From NCBI GenBank assembly GCA_030512295.1, contig JAULSR010000007.1, positions 1,016,501 to 1,080,500 on the forward strand: a stretch of DNA of 64,000 nt, in the 5' to 3' direction. The notes beneath the pieces are model-generated. The model worked only from the letters and a program-made list of their open reading frames with translations. It had not been told where the DNA came from and ran no database searches. This document shows, piece after piece, positions 1-11,617 of the stretch (its first letter is position 1; every line of letters begins with the position of its first letter). The stretch comes from Bombardia bombarda. Lineage: Eukaryota > Ascomycota > Sordariomycetes > Sordariales > Lasiosphaeriaceae. The position numbers were made by a program, and so were the translations under genes.

Positions 1-1932
1 GCCAATATTCTCGTTTCTTGGCCAGAACGAGCTCGTTCAACTGCTTGAGTATTGCCTTGCTCCACGGTCGTAGAAAGGCTGTGTAATTAATGCATTCAAA
101 CTGTGCCGTCATGATCAGAGGCATCGATACCTTGCCATGCTGGGAAGTTCCCGGTGCATATATGGGCTGACCTCCAAGTTTCTCCTCACTGCAGATATGA
201 ACCGAGTTGCTAATCAGTCGACATGTCACCCAGAGTCTGAATGTATTGCACAGCAAATTACGCTCTTCGAGAGTCTTTCATAGACGCATTAGCCACAACC
301 AGCGCGCCCTCATAACCAACGTGTTCACAACATACCTGAGCATTCCCAAGATGACGAAATGCCATGTTATAGGTTTCCCAAAGCAGCTGATCGAGGTCGC
401 CAACCGTCATGTTGATGAAATTCGACACGTTTCGCTCGATAAAGCCTTTCATCTCGTCGGCGGTCTGCTGCATGTCGGCCACGGCGTATCTTGGGATAGG
501 CACTTTCTGCATGCCGTGGGATGTCATCCACACCTCCTCTAAAATATCTCCTTCCACTGGTATAAACTCCTTGACGTGAATCCTGAACGAGGCACCGACG
601 TAGTTGGCCACCTCAATAGTGCGAATGTCGGGTGATGCCCAGCCGCTCGCGGGGATATCAACAATGTCCATGCTTTGCCATCGCTTGGTGAAAAGTTGAT
701 AGGGGGCCTTCTGTTCCCGATACAGAGAAGCGTCTGTGACAATGTATCGATAGCATGGCATCTTGGAAAGAGTAGGACCCGTGATACCCTTACACGTGAG
801 ACACGGACCGTTGGGCTCTTCGGGGTCTGGGTTGCACTGTGGATAGAAGCTCAGTATTCGCTTTCAACGTTGAACACCTGTCTAAGAAAACATACGCGAC
901 CTCTATTCATCCTGCATCTTATGCACGACTTGAGTATACGCGTCAGCGCGGTGTTTCGTTTCATGAGCTCGTCTGTATAAGCGCCACGGCGTTTGGGGCC
1001 GTCTTTGGCGACATCATGTGAGTCGCGCTTGCGCTTTGACGGAGTACCGTCGTCTGGTTTTACTTTCTTTCTTCGTTGGATACGCTACACGGGACTCTTG
1101 TCGTTAGGGCCATGGACATGGGATTAAGTTGGGATTGAGGGAGCGCAAGGAAGGGAAAACAAAAAAAAAAGGGGGGGGGGCCTACCGGCGGAAGCGTCCA
1201 GACTCTACTACAGGGTCCCAGCCTCGGCACATTTGTTGCTGCAGCCTCGATCTCCTCCGAACTCACGACAAATTCGTCATCTGCGTCCCGGGAGCTTCCA
1301 TGGCTAGTCGGACCTCTTTTTGGTAGGGACTTCAAGGGCGGGGGTGGCCCATATGCCAATAGCGGGAGTGCTTTTGGGGGTGGATTTGGCGTGGGAACAA
1401 GCCATGAGGACACGTCTGTTGTTGTTCCCCGCGAGACTGATGATACAGGTGTTTCGGATCTGTGCACGGCAAAGGAGCTCTCTTCCGATCGATCTATCGC
1501 CGAAGGGGATGATCCAGAGGCTGAGACACCTTCCTTGGACGATATTTTTGCTCCAGTAGGTTGCACACGGTGAACAAAGCTGAGAGAGACTTGTTGGTGC
1601 TGATGTGGCTTGGCGCTCTGTGCGACTGGATGGACATTTGGGGCAGCAGGAGCAACTGGGAGATCTGAGTATCTGTCGATACCGCGCCCGAGCAACACGT
1701 CAAATTCTCGCCCAGAGGGTGCAGAGAAGGCAAGCTGGCCCGGGTCGGAGTATGACCAGTTTCTCGCGTCATAACCGGGCATGGGCAGAACCTCAAGTGG
1801 CGCTGGGGAGCTGGGTAGGTCTGGGGCTAGGCCCAGTGACTCAACCAGGACACTGACGGGCAGACGTAAGAGCGTGGCAGCTTCCAACAACTTGCCATGG
1901 GTGAACTGAGGACCCACTGTTCTCGTGTCCAT
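1..1932 (-). CDS. Zn2Cys6 transcription factor with an internal zinc cluster (partial, runs off the left edge)
   Basis: Nuclear DNA-binding regulator. Four exons are visible: 1186..1932, 896..1084, 336..836, and a 3' exon running off the window. Exons 1-3 join in phase through GTAGGC/TAG and GTATGT/CAG sites. The joined protein places Cys at about residues 303, 306, 313, 324, 327 and 340, a C-x2-C-x6-C-x10-C-x2-C-x12-C binuclear zinc cluster preceded by a Lys/Arg-rich segment. About 300 Pro/Ser-rich residues precede the zinc cluster, whereas most family members carry it near the N terminus. The downstream segment (exon 3) has no motif I recognise. The phase between exon 3 (CAG then GTATGT at 330..335) and the open frame at about 3..193 could not be reconciled, so an extra intron or a lesion is possible there. 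The first intron contains G10 and A10 runs on the + strand (1161..1180). Targets are unknown. Confidence 0.75.
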
Positions 1933-3237
1933 GGCCGTGGCCGAGGCAGGCCGTAGAGGAAACCGTGGGGTCGGGGGGAGCCTTGTGGGTTTGGGCGTCG
2001 CTCTGTTGTGCAGACGTATGCGGGCAACAAAGAGGTGGTGAGAATGCTAAGAAGACGATTGCTGTGGAGTGTGTCTCAGGCAGCTTGTCGCCCGCCTGAC
2101 CGGTTAGGTGTCGAAGGAACCGCCCCGATAGGGAGAGAATGCAGCCCTTAAACGTTGTGGCGCGCGCGCACAAGTCCCAGCACGCTGGGTCATCCAGATA
2201 CAGGTATGTAGTAGCGAGGGAGCGAGGGAGCCCAGGCGTCGTCGGCAGGTTGCAGGGTGCTGGGTGCTGGGTGGTCGAGCTCGCCGGTTCGCTCGTCATT
2301 AAGCGAACGGCGTGAAATCGTAGTGTAGAAATGTTTCCGGGTTCCAGGTTTGGTGCATGAAAGTGGGGTGAAGGGCATCCTGTGGTGCATTTCTGCAAAG
2401 TTGCAGGACCGGGTTGAGATTGAGACGGATCTTTGCTTGGTTGGCCCAGTCAGCAACCACAAAGGTGCGGATAGACCGGGGGCGAGATGAAGCTCCTTAT
2501 TCTTGTTCAGCTCGACCACATATGTTTGACAATGAGTGCCGTCGTTGCCCTTTTGAAGACGCTCCATCATCAGCATCAGTGGCAAGATAAACCTGACAAT
2601 CTGCAAGAACCCCCCCCTCCCCCCCCAAAGCTCGCCATCAAATCTGGGACTCACTCGAAACCGACAAGGCGGCCTGAGATTGGCATTGGCGTCCTGAGCC
2701 CCGACGTTCTGGCTTCTTCCAGGCTTCGAGGCGTCCTCCCAAAGCTTGCATGGAGGCGGCCACCGAACTCTGCCGGGCCGACTGTGATATGCGACTTTCT
2801 AATCTTAGATGACAGATCCAGCCTCCCAGATGCATGGGAATGGAAAAAGACTGCAGGTGCTGAAAGTCGCAAGAGCGGTCAAGAAATCGCAGGTGCCTCG
2901 GCTTGGCACCTTTAACCAGTAGACCGCCCGTTGGAACGCTGCCGCTGGAGCGTTGGATCGTCGCTGCCCCATTGGGAGTGGAGGGCTCTTGCCATTTGCT
3001 TACGCAGTACTGGTTACCGATTGGGCAAGGATACGGGGGGAGTTGCTTGCTGCTGGTTGCTGGTGGCAGGCACGACTGGGAAGCGACGCATGCTGGGAAG
3101 GGACGGTGTAACCAGTACTGACCTTACGCTACCTATCTGTATGTACATGTACGCCGATCGAGTCATTTCGGCACCAGTCAGCAGCAAACCGCCCAAGAGA
3201 ACGATCCCAAGACGCCATCGGTGACAAATTTCAGAAA
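1933..3237. other. Intergenic spacer between divergent genes
   Basis: Region between the divergently transcribed zinc-cluster regulator and the kinase-like gene; it must hold both promoters. It contains C-rich runs at about 2610..2627. The open frames on both strands overlap each other and show no motif. No RNA gene is seen. Confidence 0.5.
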
Positions 3238-5028
3238 ATGGAAATGAGCTTTGAAGTCGTCGACGCAATATGGCGCCCTAGCTACGTCTTCAAGCACGAA
3301 CACCTGCACGCGCGACTATGCCAAAGACATTCCCGACTTGCCAAGGACGTGCCATGGGCGAGATCGGCCCTCAACCCCGCGAACCGTGTGGATGTGTTGC
3401 CGACAACGACGGCGAGTTCGTCAAAATGGCGGATTGACGGTGCCGCCACATTCAAGACGCGATTCTTTGCAGTGCCTCTGGAGCTGATGCGCTCCAACCG
3501 CCTGTCACCCTTGCGTATCGATGTATTTCTCCCAGACCAAGGCGATTACCCCTCAGCTCTGCGACAGTCTCTCGATGCCTCAACCGGCGTGCCGCTGCAG
3601 CACCCACCCGCTGTCGCTGCCCTCGGAATTTCAAGATATCTTTGCCGACTGCTGGATCACTACTGTGCCCAACATCCAACCTTCTTGGAAGGTTACCAAC
3701 GTCTCCCTTTTGGGTCAAGGATCATTATCGCTGACGTCGTCGTCAACATTGCTCAAGCCAAGCTGGAAGTCGAGCCAAATTACAGCCTCGAAGGCGCGGC
3801 AACTTCCTTTCCTGTCCTTAAACAGCTGTGGACCAACGAGATAGCAACCGATCAGTGGCCACCCGCTATCGACATTTTCAGCCTTCGCACAGTTCGACAA
3901 GTCCATGACAGCGTCACCCTTGTTCGCATAGAAGAATTCATCGATAGGCCCGAGCTCGAGGGACACTTAGCAATCTTCAAATCCGGGACCGATGAATTCC
4001 ACCACATGTTACATGAGCTCAAGCTGCTCCTCACCATACCACCCCATCCAAACATTATTGGCCAACCCTTGGCGGTTGTCACCAAGAAGTGCGGGTTCGG
4101 TGGTAAGCAGGGGGTCTTTGGTTTCTTGATTCCATATCTCCCGGCCGGTTCGATCCGTGATATTCTTCCTGCAGTCCGGGCGGACGATCCGCTTGCCGTT
4201 CGTCGGGGGCTCAAATGGTGCAAGCAGCTAACCTCGGCACTGATACACGTATGGAAAGAGGGAGGCACATTCTATAGTGATCTTCGACCAGACAACGTTT
4301 TGTTGAACGCCCCTGACACCTCTGCGTCTGGTAGCCCAGACTACGATGTTGTGCTGTGCGATTTTGAACAGCGTGGCAACTGGCACGAGTGGTGCGCGCC
4401 GGAGATTTTGTATCCACAATATCTTGAGAACCTTCGTAATAATAGACGCCGGTTCAAGGACTCGACTTGGGATTCAGTTATTGAGGCGTACACACGATAC
4501 AGGCCTCCCGTTTCTGGTGAAACCCGCGTTTCGTCCAGAAATCGGCCATGGTTCTCGCTATCCAAGGAGAACCAGGAGAAAGCGATGGTTTTTTCCCTGG
4601 GCCTATTTTTGTACTGTGTCTTCGAAGGTCTTAGCACAGTCAGCCCAAGTCTGCCATACTCTTTCTCTTCCGATCCCGATATCGCATTCCCACAGTTCCG
4701 CAGAACGCCAGTACCGATACGTGAACTTATTGAGCGCTGCACTGCGGATTCTCCATTATGGCGTGCTGAGGACGTCAGACCTAAGCGGATAGTACGAAAG
4801 GAGGGCCTTCTCTTCTCAGACTACTGTGTGGATTCAGAGTGCCTTCCACGGCAGACGGCTCATACTGTGCTCAGCACGGCCCGTCAGTCGTGGAGCTACG
4901 AGCTCGAGAAAGCACGACAGTTTTTTGAGACTGACCAATGGAAAGCTCAGATATTTGGAAGAGACAGGCCGACACTGAAGGAAGTGATGAAGTTGTTAAC
5001 AAATATCGAGAATGGCCTGAATATCTGA
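3238..5028 (+). CDS. Atypical protein kinase-like protein
   Basis: Single-exon 596-aa protein. Residues about 240-450 carry a protein kinase fold: the ATP-anchoring lysine in AIFKSG (K248), the helix-C glutamate in HELK (E260), a catalytic loop YSDLRPDNVLL (D348, N353) and the metal aspartate in CDFEQ (D375), followed by WCAPEIL. The HRD histidine and arginine are replaced (YSD) and the DFG glycine is Glu, so catalysis may be altered, although Lys, both Asp and Asn are kept. The roughly 230 N-terminal residues have no recognised domain. No membrane segment or signal peptide is seen. This resembles the large, poorly characterised fungal kinase-like families. The substrate is unknown. It converges on the amidase gene with only about 50 bp between stop codons. 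Confidence 0.75.
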   Translation: MEMSFEVVDAIWRPSYVFKHEHLHARLCQRHSRLAKDVPWARSALNPANRVDVLPTTTASSSKWRIDGAATFKTRFFAVPLELMRSNRLSPLRIDVFLPDQGDYPSALRQSLDASTGVPLQHPPAVAALGISRYLCRLLDHYCAQHPTFLEGYQRLPFGSRIIIADVVVNIAQAKLEVEPNYSLEGAATSFPVLKQLWTNEIATDQWPPAIDIFSLRTVRQVHDSVTLVRIEEFIDRPELEGHLAIFKSGTDEFHHMLHELKLLLTIPPHPNIIGQPLAVVTKKCGFGGKQGVFGFLIPYLPAGSIRDILPAVRADDPLAVRRGLKWCKQLTSALIHVWKEGGTFYSDLRPDNVLLNAPDTSASGSPDYDVVLCDFEQRGNWHEWCAPEILYPQYLENLRNNRRRFKDSTWDSVIEAYTRYRPPVSGETRVSSRNRPWFSLSKENQEKAMVFSLGLFLYCVFEGLSTVSPSLPYSFSSDPDIAFPQFRRTPVPIRELIERCTADSPLWRAEDVRPKRIVRKEGLLFSDYCVDSECLPRQTAHTVLSTARQSWSYELEKARQFFETDQWKAQIFGRDRPTLKEVMKLLTNIENGLNI

Positions 5029-5079
5029 CCCTGTATTTAAATCTGCTTGACAGCCATTTTCTCCGCCCCGATTCAACCC

Positions 5080-7307
5080 CTAGCTATGAAGACGGCATTT
5101 TCCTTGACGACGCGTCTTGTATCTCTTGAGTGCATCAACTACAATCTGAGCCATAGACAGCAGCTTTTCCTCGCCGAGCCGCCGACCTACAACCTGCACA
5201 GCTGCCGGAGCCCCATGGTATGCGGAAGGATCGTCTGTCACCATTAGCTGGCCATACGCTGGGAATCTAGGCACGTGAAGATGGTCTGACTCACAAGCGT
5301 CCATGTTTATCTTGTCTATGTCACTGAGTGGTTTGAAACACGGGTCAACCTTATCAATATCTTTGTCGACTGTTGTGACAGGAATGACAACAGTGGGGAA
5401 GTCCAAAACATTGGTCGAGTTGGTATACTCTGGTCAAATCTTCTGGTCAGTAAGTGCTCTACTTTGGAGATGAACCCTCACTTACCCGCATAGAAGAACT
5501 TGTCGGGCAAAAGCCCTGCAGATGGGGTGACTGGCGAGATAAAAACTTCGACAGGCTGCCCATCTGTGGTTTTCTCGGCCGTCGACATCCAATATGTCTG
5601 GTATTTGTTTCTGTAATCTCTCATGCGGACTACCACATCTTGGTAATCTGGGAGAGACAAAGGCATTCTCGGACCATGGGGTTCAAATAACCCTTCGATC
5701 TCATGCACTTCGGGTTCTCCAGAGAGTTGCAACGCGTCCCACACATCCAAACATCCATCACCACGAGCTATAACTCCATGTATCGCTTCACTTTCTCGAT
5801 TAGATGGTGGATTCCAGTCCAGCAGCTGGAAAGGAACGTATTCATCTAGTCAGTACTGTACGAAACTTCAGTAATAGCGAATAACTCCACTTTGTTTGCT
5901 TACATTGAATCCGGCCTCGTTTAGCGCGTCCCGTACCATTCTGAGTCCACGCTGGACAGGCGGGTGGGGGGTTACTACTCCATCGTTATCCATAAACCCG
6001 AATGATGGTTTTGTTTCGTTTGTTGCATCACCACTGTTGGGATTGTACTCTTCTGCCTCTCTCCACGGTAGTGGGATAACATAGGGGTCTTGAAGCCACG
6101 GCTCTGTTGAGAGCAGGGATCTTAGTACCAGCTGAAGTGTTGTCACCGAAACTCCCATGATGCCCGCAACAGTTGGCATAATCAGCTGCCCTGGGCCGGT
6201 GTTGGCGACATCCTTCATCGATATCCGACCAGAAGATGGTTTCAGGCTAAATATGCCGTTAAAAGCGGCGGGCATACTGACGGAGCCTCCTATATCTGTT
6301 CCGATGCCAAAAGCACTGCCTCTTAAGGCCTGCATGACCGCTTCTCCTATTGCTGCAGTTAGCTTCGAGAATCTGGTTGCTGGGCTGACTTAATGGAGTA
6401 TCGTACCACCTGAGGAACCGCCAGAAGACAACGACTGATTATGAGGGCTCCATAGGTATCCGAGAATATTGTTGCTCGTTTCGGCAGACTATTATAGTTG
6501 GGAGTCAACACCGAGTATCGGGATGACGTCCTGAGCTTTACTAACCCAGATACTTTGCACTAGGGACGTCTACCCGTAGCTCTTTAATCAGCAATCGAGG
6601 CAGAAACCAAGGAATTGAAGAAAACAGTACCTACTTTGCCTATTGGCACCGCTCCAAGCGCGCGGAACTCTTTGATAATTTCGCTCTCAAAGATCTTTTC
6701 TTTTCCTGTGCCCCTTTTCCCCTCAAAGGTCCCAATCCAACCTACAAACGCCATGGAAGTTTCAAGACCCTTTATGTGAAACTGGTCCTTGAGGGTGAGG
6801 GGAATGCCATGGAGTGGCCCGACCAACCTCTTATTGGCTTGGAAGAAGCTGTCCAGCTCGGTGGCCCTCTCAAAGGCAGCTTCAAAGCCAATCTCTAGCA
6901 TGTTTCGAGTCTGATGACACAGTATGAGCTAGGAGAATGGAAGATGTAGAGTAGGAGCTACTGACAATCTGATGAATGGCTGCTGCCCGCTTACAAAAGG
7001 CGGTGACTACCTGGACAGCTGTCTTGCTTCCAGATCGCATTTGCTGGAGCAAGTCGGGCGCATCCAAGGCTGTGATGTAGCACGTCTCCTCATCAAGAAG
7101 CCCATCGACAAAACCGTCAACCAACTTTTGTTGTTTTCTGGCCTCGGCCACCACCGAGGGCGACAGGACCCACTCCAAGGGGATCTTGGCTAAATCAGCT
7201 TGTCGTTTCTCGGCTGCGATCTCTTGCCACGACTTTTTGGCTTCAGGCTCGGCTGGGGGGCACCCGAGACAGTCATCGTAGTCCATCATTATGGCCGGTA
7301 CACACAA
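5080..7307 (-). CDS. Amidase, acetamidase/AmdS type (amidase signature family)
   Basis: Hydrolyses carboxamides using the Ser-cisSer-Lys triad of the amidase signature family; cytosolic by prediction. I place seven exons: 6966..7307, 6635..6910, 6546..6569, 6407..6488, 5904..6346, 5486..5825 and 5080..5429, giving 618 aa, somewhat longer than typical AmdS proteins. The triad is visible as K155 in LTLKDQ, S239 in the SSGGSSGG motif and the nucleophile S263 in GTDIGGS. The third exon is only 24 nt, and including it restores the family sequence GKTSLVQSIWSAETSNN. The alternative acceptor GCAATAG at 6347 keeps the spacing between the two serines equal to that of the family. A second possible start lies six codons downstream (7289). 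The C-terminal exon ends in a normal AmdS-like tail. The substrate is not predictable; short aliphatic or aromatic amides are typical. Confidence 0.85.
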
Positions 7308-8804
7308 AACCGGAGGAGCGAAATGAGGTGGGAAGCGACAAGGTGGATTTGCTTTCCAAAAGTTGATCTCTACTCTTGGATCACCCTATTTAAAACCTCT
7401 AATGATACTCGGGACCCGCACTAGACTAGTACACCCATACTAGTACTTTAGGAAATTTCGTCCCATCGATTACTCGGAGAAGCTTTGGCAGCGGGTCTGA
7501 ATATGACCTGCCGAATCGCATTCAAACTGTCATGCGACATGCGGTTGATGCATCGTGTCGTGTTGGCTGCTGCTCCCTTGCCCCAAATCGCGACATAGCA
7601 AGTTGCCCCCAGCATGCAGTGCAGCAGCCCCGGCATCATGGGTACCCCTTGTGAAAAGCACTAACAGGTCACTGGCACGAATCCCTCTCAAAGGGTTGGC
7701 TCCAGAGACGGTTCAGCTTACTATGGGGAGTCCTGATCCCAGATACAGCTTGCTGTCTAAATTCGAACTAACTTGTTCTAGTCGATCCTAGGTGTTTGGC
7801 TTAGGGAGCATACGGAGAACACGAAGAACAGACGGGACCTGGCTAAGGTACTGCACCTATGATATTACAAAACAAAAAATGCTGTAGACTTGGCCAAATC
7901 CGGGAGCTCCAGTCTCATGGATGATCCCAGCCCACGATTTTTCGCTCCTTGGCCCCCCCAGAACCAGTTCTGGAGGGACGTAGACGGGACTGGTGGGTGG
8001 CAGTTTGTACTGTGTATGATAACATAACCAAACCCGAAGTTGTGGAGTGTTGCTAGGCTGCGCCGTGGGTTCGGTCGCCCCTGTTGCGCAATGAATGCAT
8101 GCACCCCATTTACCCCGGGGTCGCCTTCCTTCAGCAGCTAGCAGGGTCGTATGGGAGGGTGTGAACAGTGTGTCGGGACCAGAGTGGCTGAAAACGGTTT
8201 TGGGGTAACCGGTCAGCAAGCAAAAGCAGATGTCCGATTTGCCAGAACATACGGCCCTTCTCTCCAGATCCGGGGCTCTCGTATAATAATAGTAGGATCT
8301 GAGATATACCTTGGATCAACGGCAATTGGGGCGGCTAGGTTGAGTCTCCTATCAATCTGGCCACATGGACACCCGCCTACCCTTAGCTTTCATCCTGCTA
8401 GGCAACAGCTGTGTGGTGGGTGGGCTGCCCGAAGCTGGTGTTCCATGTTGATGTGGTATTTCCAGTTGCCTTGCTGTGGGCTGTAACATTCCATCTCGAG
8501 AAGTCGAAGTCATTGTGCATGAGATATGACTCAGTGAAACCTCAGCTGGACCACCTTGTCTATCTATCAGACATTGCATTGTGTTTGCCCATAACGATGA
8601 GCCAATGCCATGCCGTGAGACTAGAACTAGATGGATGGAGGGTATCGGCCCCGACACAAGCGATGCAAGCAATGATGACTGTCCTATTGACATGATCACT
8701 CAAGATAGGAATTATGTCAAACGGGACATGCATGCCATTTGATATGGAAATATCTCCCAACCCAAGACTGACAAGAGTGACCATCAAACGGAAGCTTTCC
8801 TTAC
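7308..8804. other. Gene-poor spacer
   Basis: About 1.5 kb upstream of the amidase. Open frames are short, overlapping and without motif. A small patch of ACTAGTAC-type palindromes lies at 7420..7450. The distal part may hold the missing C-terminal exon of the neighbouring BTB gene, but none was convincing. Confidence 0.4.
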
Positions 8805-9085
8805 AGCTTGTAGTCGTGGCCCGTCTCCCTGTTGAAGGCGAGCGGGAACACGCCGCGGCGGAGGTAGCGAAGCACGTATTCGAATATGTCGGGGTCCGCA
8901 TCCACAAAGATGGAGCCGTCCTCGTTCTTGGGGATCGCCCACCTGCCGGAAGAGAGCGAGGCAAAGAACTCGCTGCGGTCGACGAGAGTGCCGACCGTGG
9001 TGGTGTATTTGCGACCTCCCGCGTTCAAGACGACCTCCTCAGTCGAGCAGAGATGGGGCTCGATATTATGGCCGCCATCAAAAGT
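8805..9085 (-). CDS. BTB/POZ T1-type (KCTD-like) domain exon of an incompletely resolved gene
   Basis: This exon encodes about 93 residues with the T1/BTB pattern: LNAGGRKYTTTVGTL near the start, then RSEFFASL, a DGSIFVDADPDIFEYVL segment and LRRGVFP. KCTD-like proteins oligomerise and often act as adaptors for cullin-3 ligases; that role is family knowledge, not shown here. The exon is bounded by an acceptor (AAGACAG, with a CTGAT branch-like sequence upstream) and a donor (AAGCT/GTAAGG). An in-frame TAG lies upstream of the acceptor with no ATG between, so a 5' exon is required. No 5' exon, and no 3' exon with the helix that normally follows this domain, could be placed. It may be a truncated gene or one with unusual introns. 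Confidence 0.55.
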
Positions 9086-10040
9086 CTGTCTTATGTTATC
9101 AGGGAACAGCTATGGCCAAATGCCCGAAATTCAGCTAGATATCGCGAGGGTCAACGGTCAACCGGCTAGGGGCGTTGGCAATGGACACCACCCCGCAAAT
9201 CCATCAAGTTAACGAGCGAGTCCTGAGGTCATGGCAAAGGTGTGTTTGTAGATGGTCACTATGCTGTCATTGTATCCACACCATGCTTCTATGAATTGCA
9301 TGAAGAGTTGAGCATCATTGAATCGCGAAATAAAAAACATTTATGGTGGAATGTATTCAACTGATGGACAAAATGCCAAAAACATACAGCACCAGGGATT
9401 CGCTGGTCGTCACCGACCCAACTACTGGTCTGGCGATTAGTGGCTTATCTAGGGCAGAGCGGACGGGATGCCGAGCTTTCCACTATCTATGGCCGTATGT
9501 GACAGTTGCGTGCGATACGAATTCCTAAGAATGCTCTGGACCCAACACCCCCCTCTTCACCTGGCAAGTAAGTCTAGGTGGGATTGCCGTTATTTGCGCC
9601 CCTTTTTGAACATAGATCGGCAGAAATGACCAATAGTCCTCTTGGTTTGGATGCAAGGAGCTGCATGTCAATGGTGGCGTGATGTCTATATGTTCGCATT
9701 CTCGCATTGTCAAAGCTGAGCATGGTTACACTGTGAATCAGGATTGTATGTTGAATCGTTGATGCATGTGGGGGTTTGACTAGGTAGAATAAAAGACAGC
9801 ACGTTGGGCCATAGGCGATAACCATTTTCTCTTCCATCTTCAACTTTTATTGTCTTCGCGAGACACATTGGCTATTTATTCTATATTATTGATTGCCGAC
9901 TTTCCTCCACTCGGCTCGAAGATGAATATTGACGGATACGCTCTGGTTTTTGGTGGTTATCACTTATTCCATAATCTTTCGCCGTTGATGGTGGCATGAA
10001 CCTGGGGGATGCACGCTTGAACTTAGACCGAGATGGTTAC
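9086..10040. other. Intergenic spacer
   Basis: Contains the unplaced 5' end of the BTB gene and the 3' flank of the next regulator. Otherwise AT-leaning sequence without a supported gene. Confidence 0.4.
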
Positions 10041-11617
10041 TCAATGAGAGCAGCTCTTTTGCTGTCGTCTCGAACTGCCCGCCCGCCCGCCCGCCAGCAA
10101 GACCTTGCCCGTTTGCGTCTTACTTTCCTTCAGCGTACTGCTCACAAAATTGGCAATTACAAGTCCACCTCTGTGCCCACCACAGTCCAGCAGTTGCATT
10201 AGGCTATTCCTTGCCTCTACGACGTCATAATTAGCGGCGGTTGTGCTGCCACGAGAGGAGGAGTCGACTGAGTCCAGGTAGGATATGACGGTCAGAATGG
10301 GAAGAGGCGTGCAGTGCATGCCAAACATTCCGGCTATGGGGTGGAAGAGCACCTCGATGACGTTGGCTATGTTTCTGCAATACTGGCGCGGTTCTGTTCG
10401 TGGTGGGAGAGTGTCGAGTTGGCATTCGGGCACGGCCTGGCGCAGGGTGCTGTAAACAAGGATGCACATGGTCCAGTAGAGGGTCATGACCTTGACGGCG
10501 ACGATTTCGCGGGCTGTGGGGGGGTTTGCTATTGCTGCAACCTGAATTCGGTCAAGCTTCTCAGGGATGGCGTGATGGTCAAGCCAGCGGGTGAGTTCGC
10601 CGTCGAGACGCCAGCATTCGCCCAGTAGATCAGCCATCTTGAGTTTGTCACCATTGGAGGGTGCTGAAACAAGATCGAGGTCCTGTAGCATGCCTGGACA
10701 GTCAACAAAGATGTCGAGGAGGGCGTCCTTGGGCGTTTTGGTGATGTGGATAAAGGGTATAGTCTTCCATTGGTGGCTGCTGAGTGGGCATCGTCTGCGC
10801 ATCTTGAGACAGGATATGGCCAGATGCATGCGGACGCTGTGGAAGATGTGGTTGGCGTTGCCCTCGGTGTGCATCTCGGGGGGTCGCTGCAGCAACAAGG
10901 CCATGGTACCCATGTTGTGGCTCAGCCAGCTTTGAACCTGTGACAAGCTGTGACTATCATTTCCGTCGTCTTTGCCATAGAGGATCTCATACAAGCTCAG
11001 AATCTCTGAGGACGCCAGCAGTGCATCAGATCTCCATCTTTCGGGCCGTCTCAGCTCTCCCAACATGTCTTTCAGGGCGCAGGCGTAGAACGCCAAGCCC
11101 TCGTGCACCATCCACTGCTGTCGGTCCCTCCGACCAATAGTGCTCAGTCCCAGAGCCAGGACGGCCTTTCGCAAGACAGCATGATAAGGGTATAAATTTT
11201 GGGCCACCTTTGGCCAGGACGGGTTGACGAAGGCCTGGTACGGTTCGATGTCCCTGCCCAGCGGGATGTAGGCGTCCCAGAACATGGCGATGTAGCGATC
11301 CTCGTATGCCGCACGCGCAAGCGAGTCGGGCAGGGTGATGGTGGTGTTGATGTTGGTGGTCCTGGTCGCCGCGACGGCGGTATAGGCATGGCTACCAGGC
11401 CCCGTGGTGTTGACAAAGGTGCGTGGGCGCTCGTAGCCGGCGCATGAAAGGCCCGCTTTCAGACATTGGCGGCATGCTGGGCGCAAGAAGTCGCACTATT
11501 TGTTGTGTGAGTTCAGCAGGTACTGTAGGCAGACATGATCAGGTAGCGGCATCTTACTCCCTTTTTCCGCTTGCGACACGTGTTGCATCCTTTGGATCGA
11601 CCAGGAACTCCAACCAT
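10041..11617 (-). CDS. Zn2Cys6 transcription factor, Fungal_trans_2 type
   Basis: Two exons, 11558..11617 and 10041..11495, joined through GTAAGA and TAG in phase 0, give a 504-aa nuclear regulator. The zinc cluster is split by the intron and becomes canonical only after splicing: Cys 11, 14, 21, 28, 31 and 38 (C-x2-C-x6-C-x6-C-x2-C-x6-C). The remainder resembles the fungal-specific regulatory region that includes the HNMGTMALLLQRPPE stretch, typical of the second fungal transcription-factor superfamily. The start at 11617 (MVGVPGRSKGC) places the cluster at the very N terminus, as expected. It is divergent from the membrane-protein gene at 12453, with 835 bp between them. Regulated genes are unknown. 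The last about 25 residues are basic and low in complexity. Confidence 0.85.

Noticed and set aside
1060..1185. The last about 40 codons of the frame opening at 1932
   Set aside because: They derive from read-through of an intron with homopolymer runs; the splice model joins 1186 to 1084 and recovers a zinc cluster.
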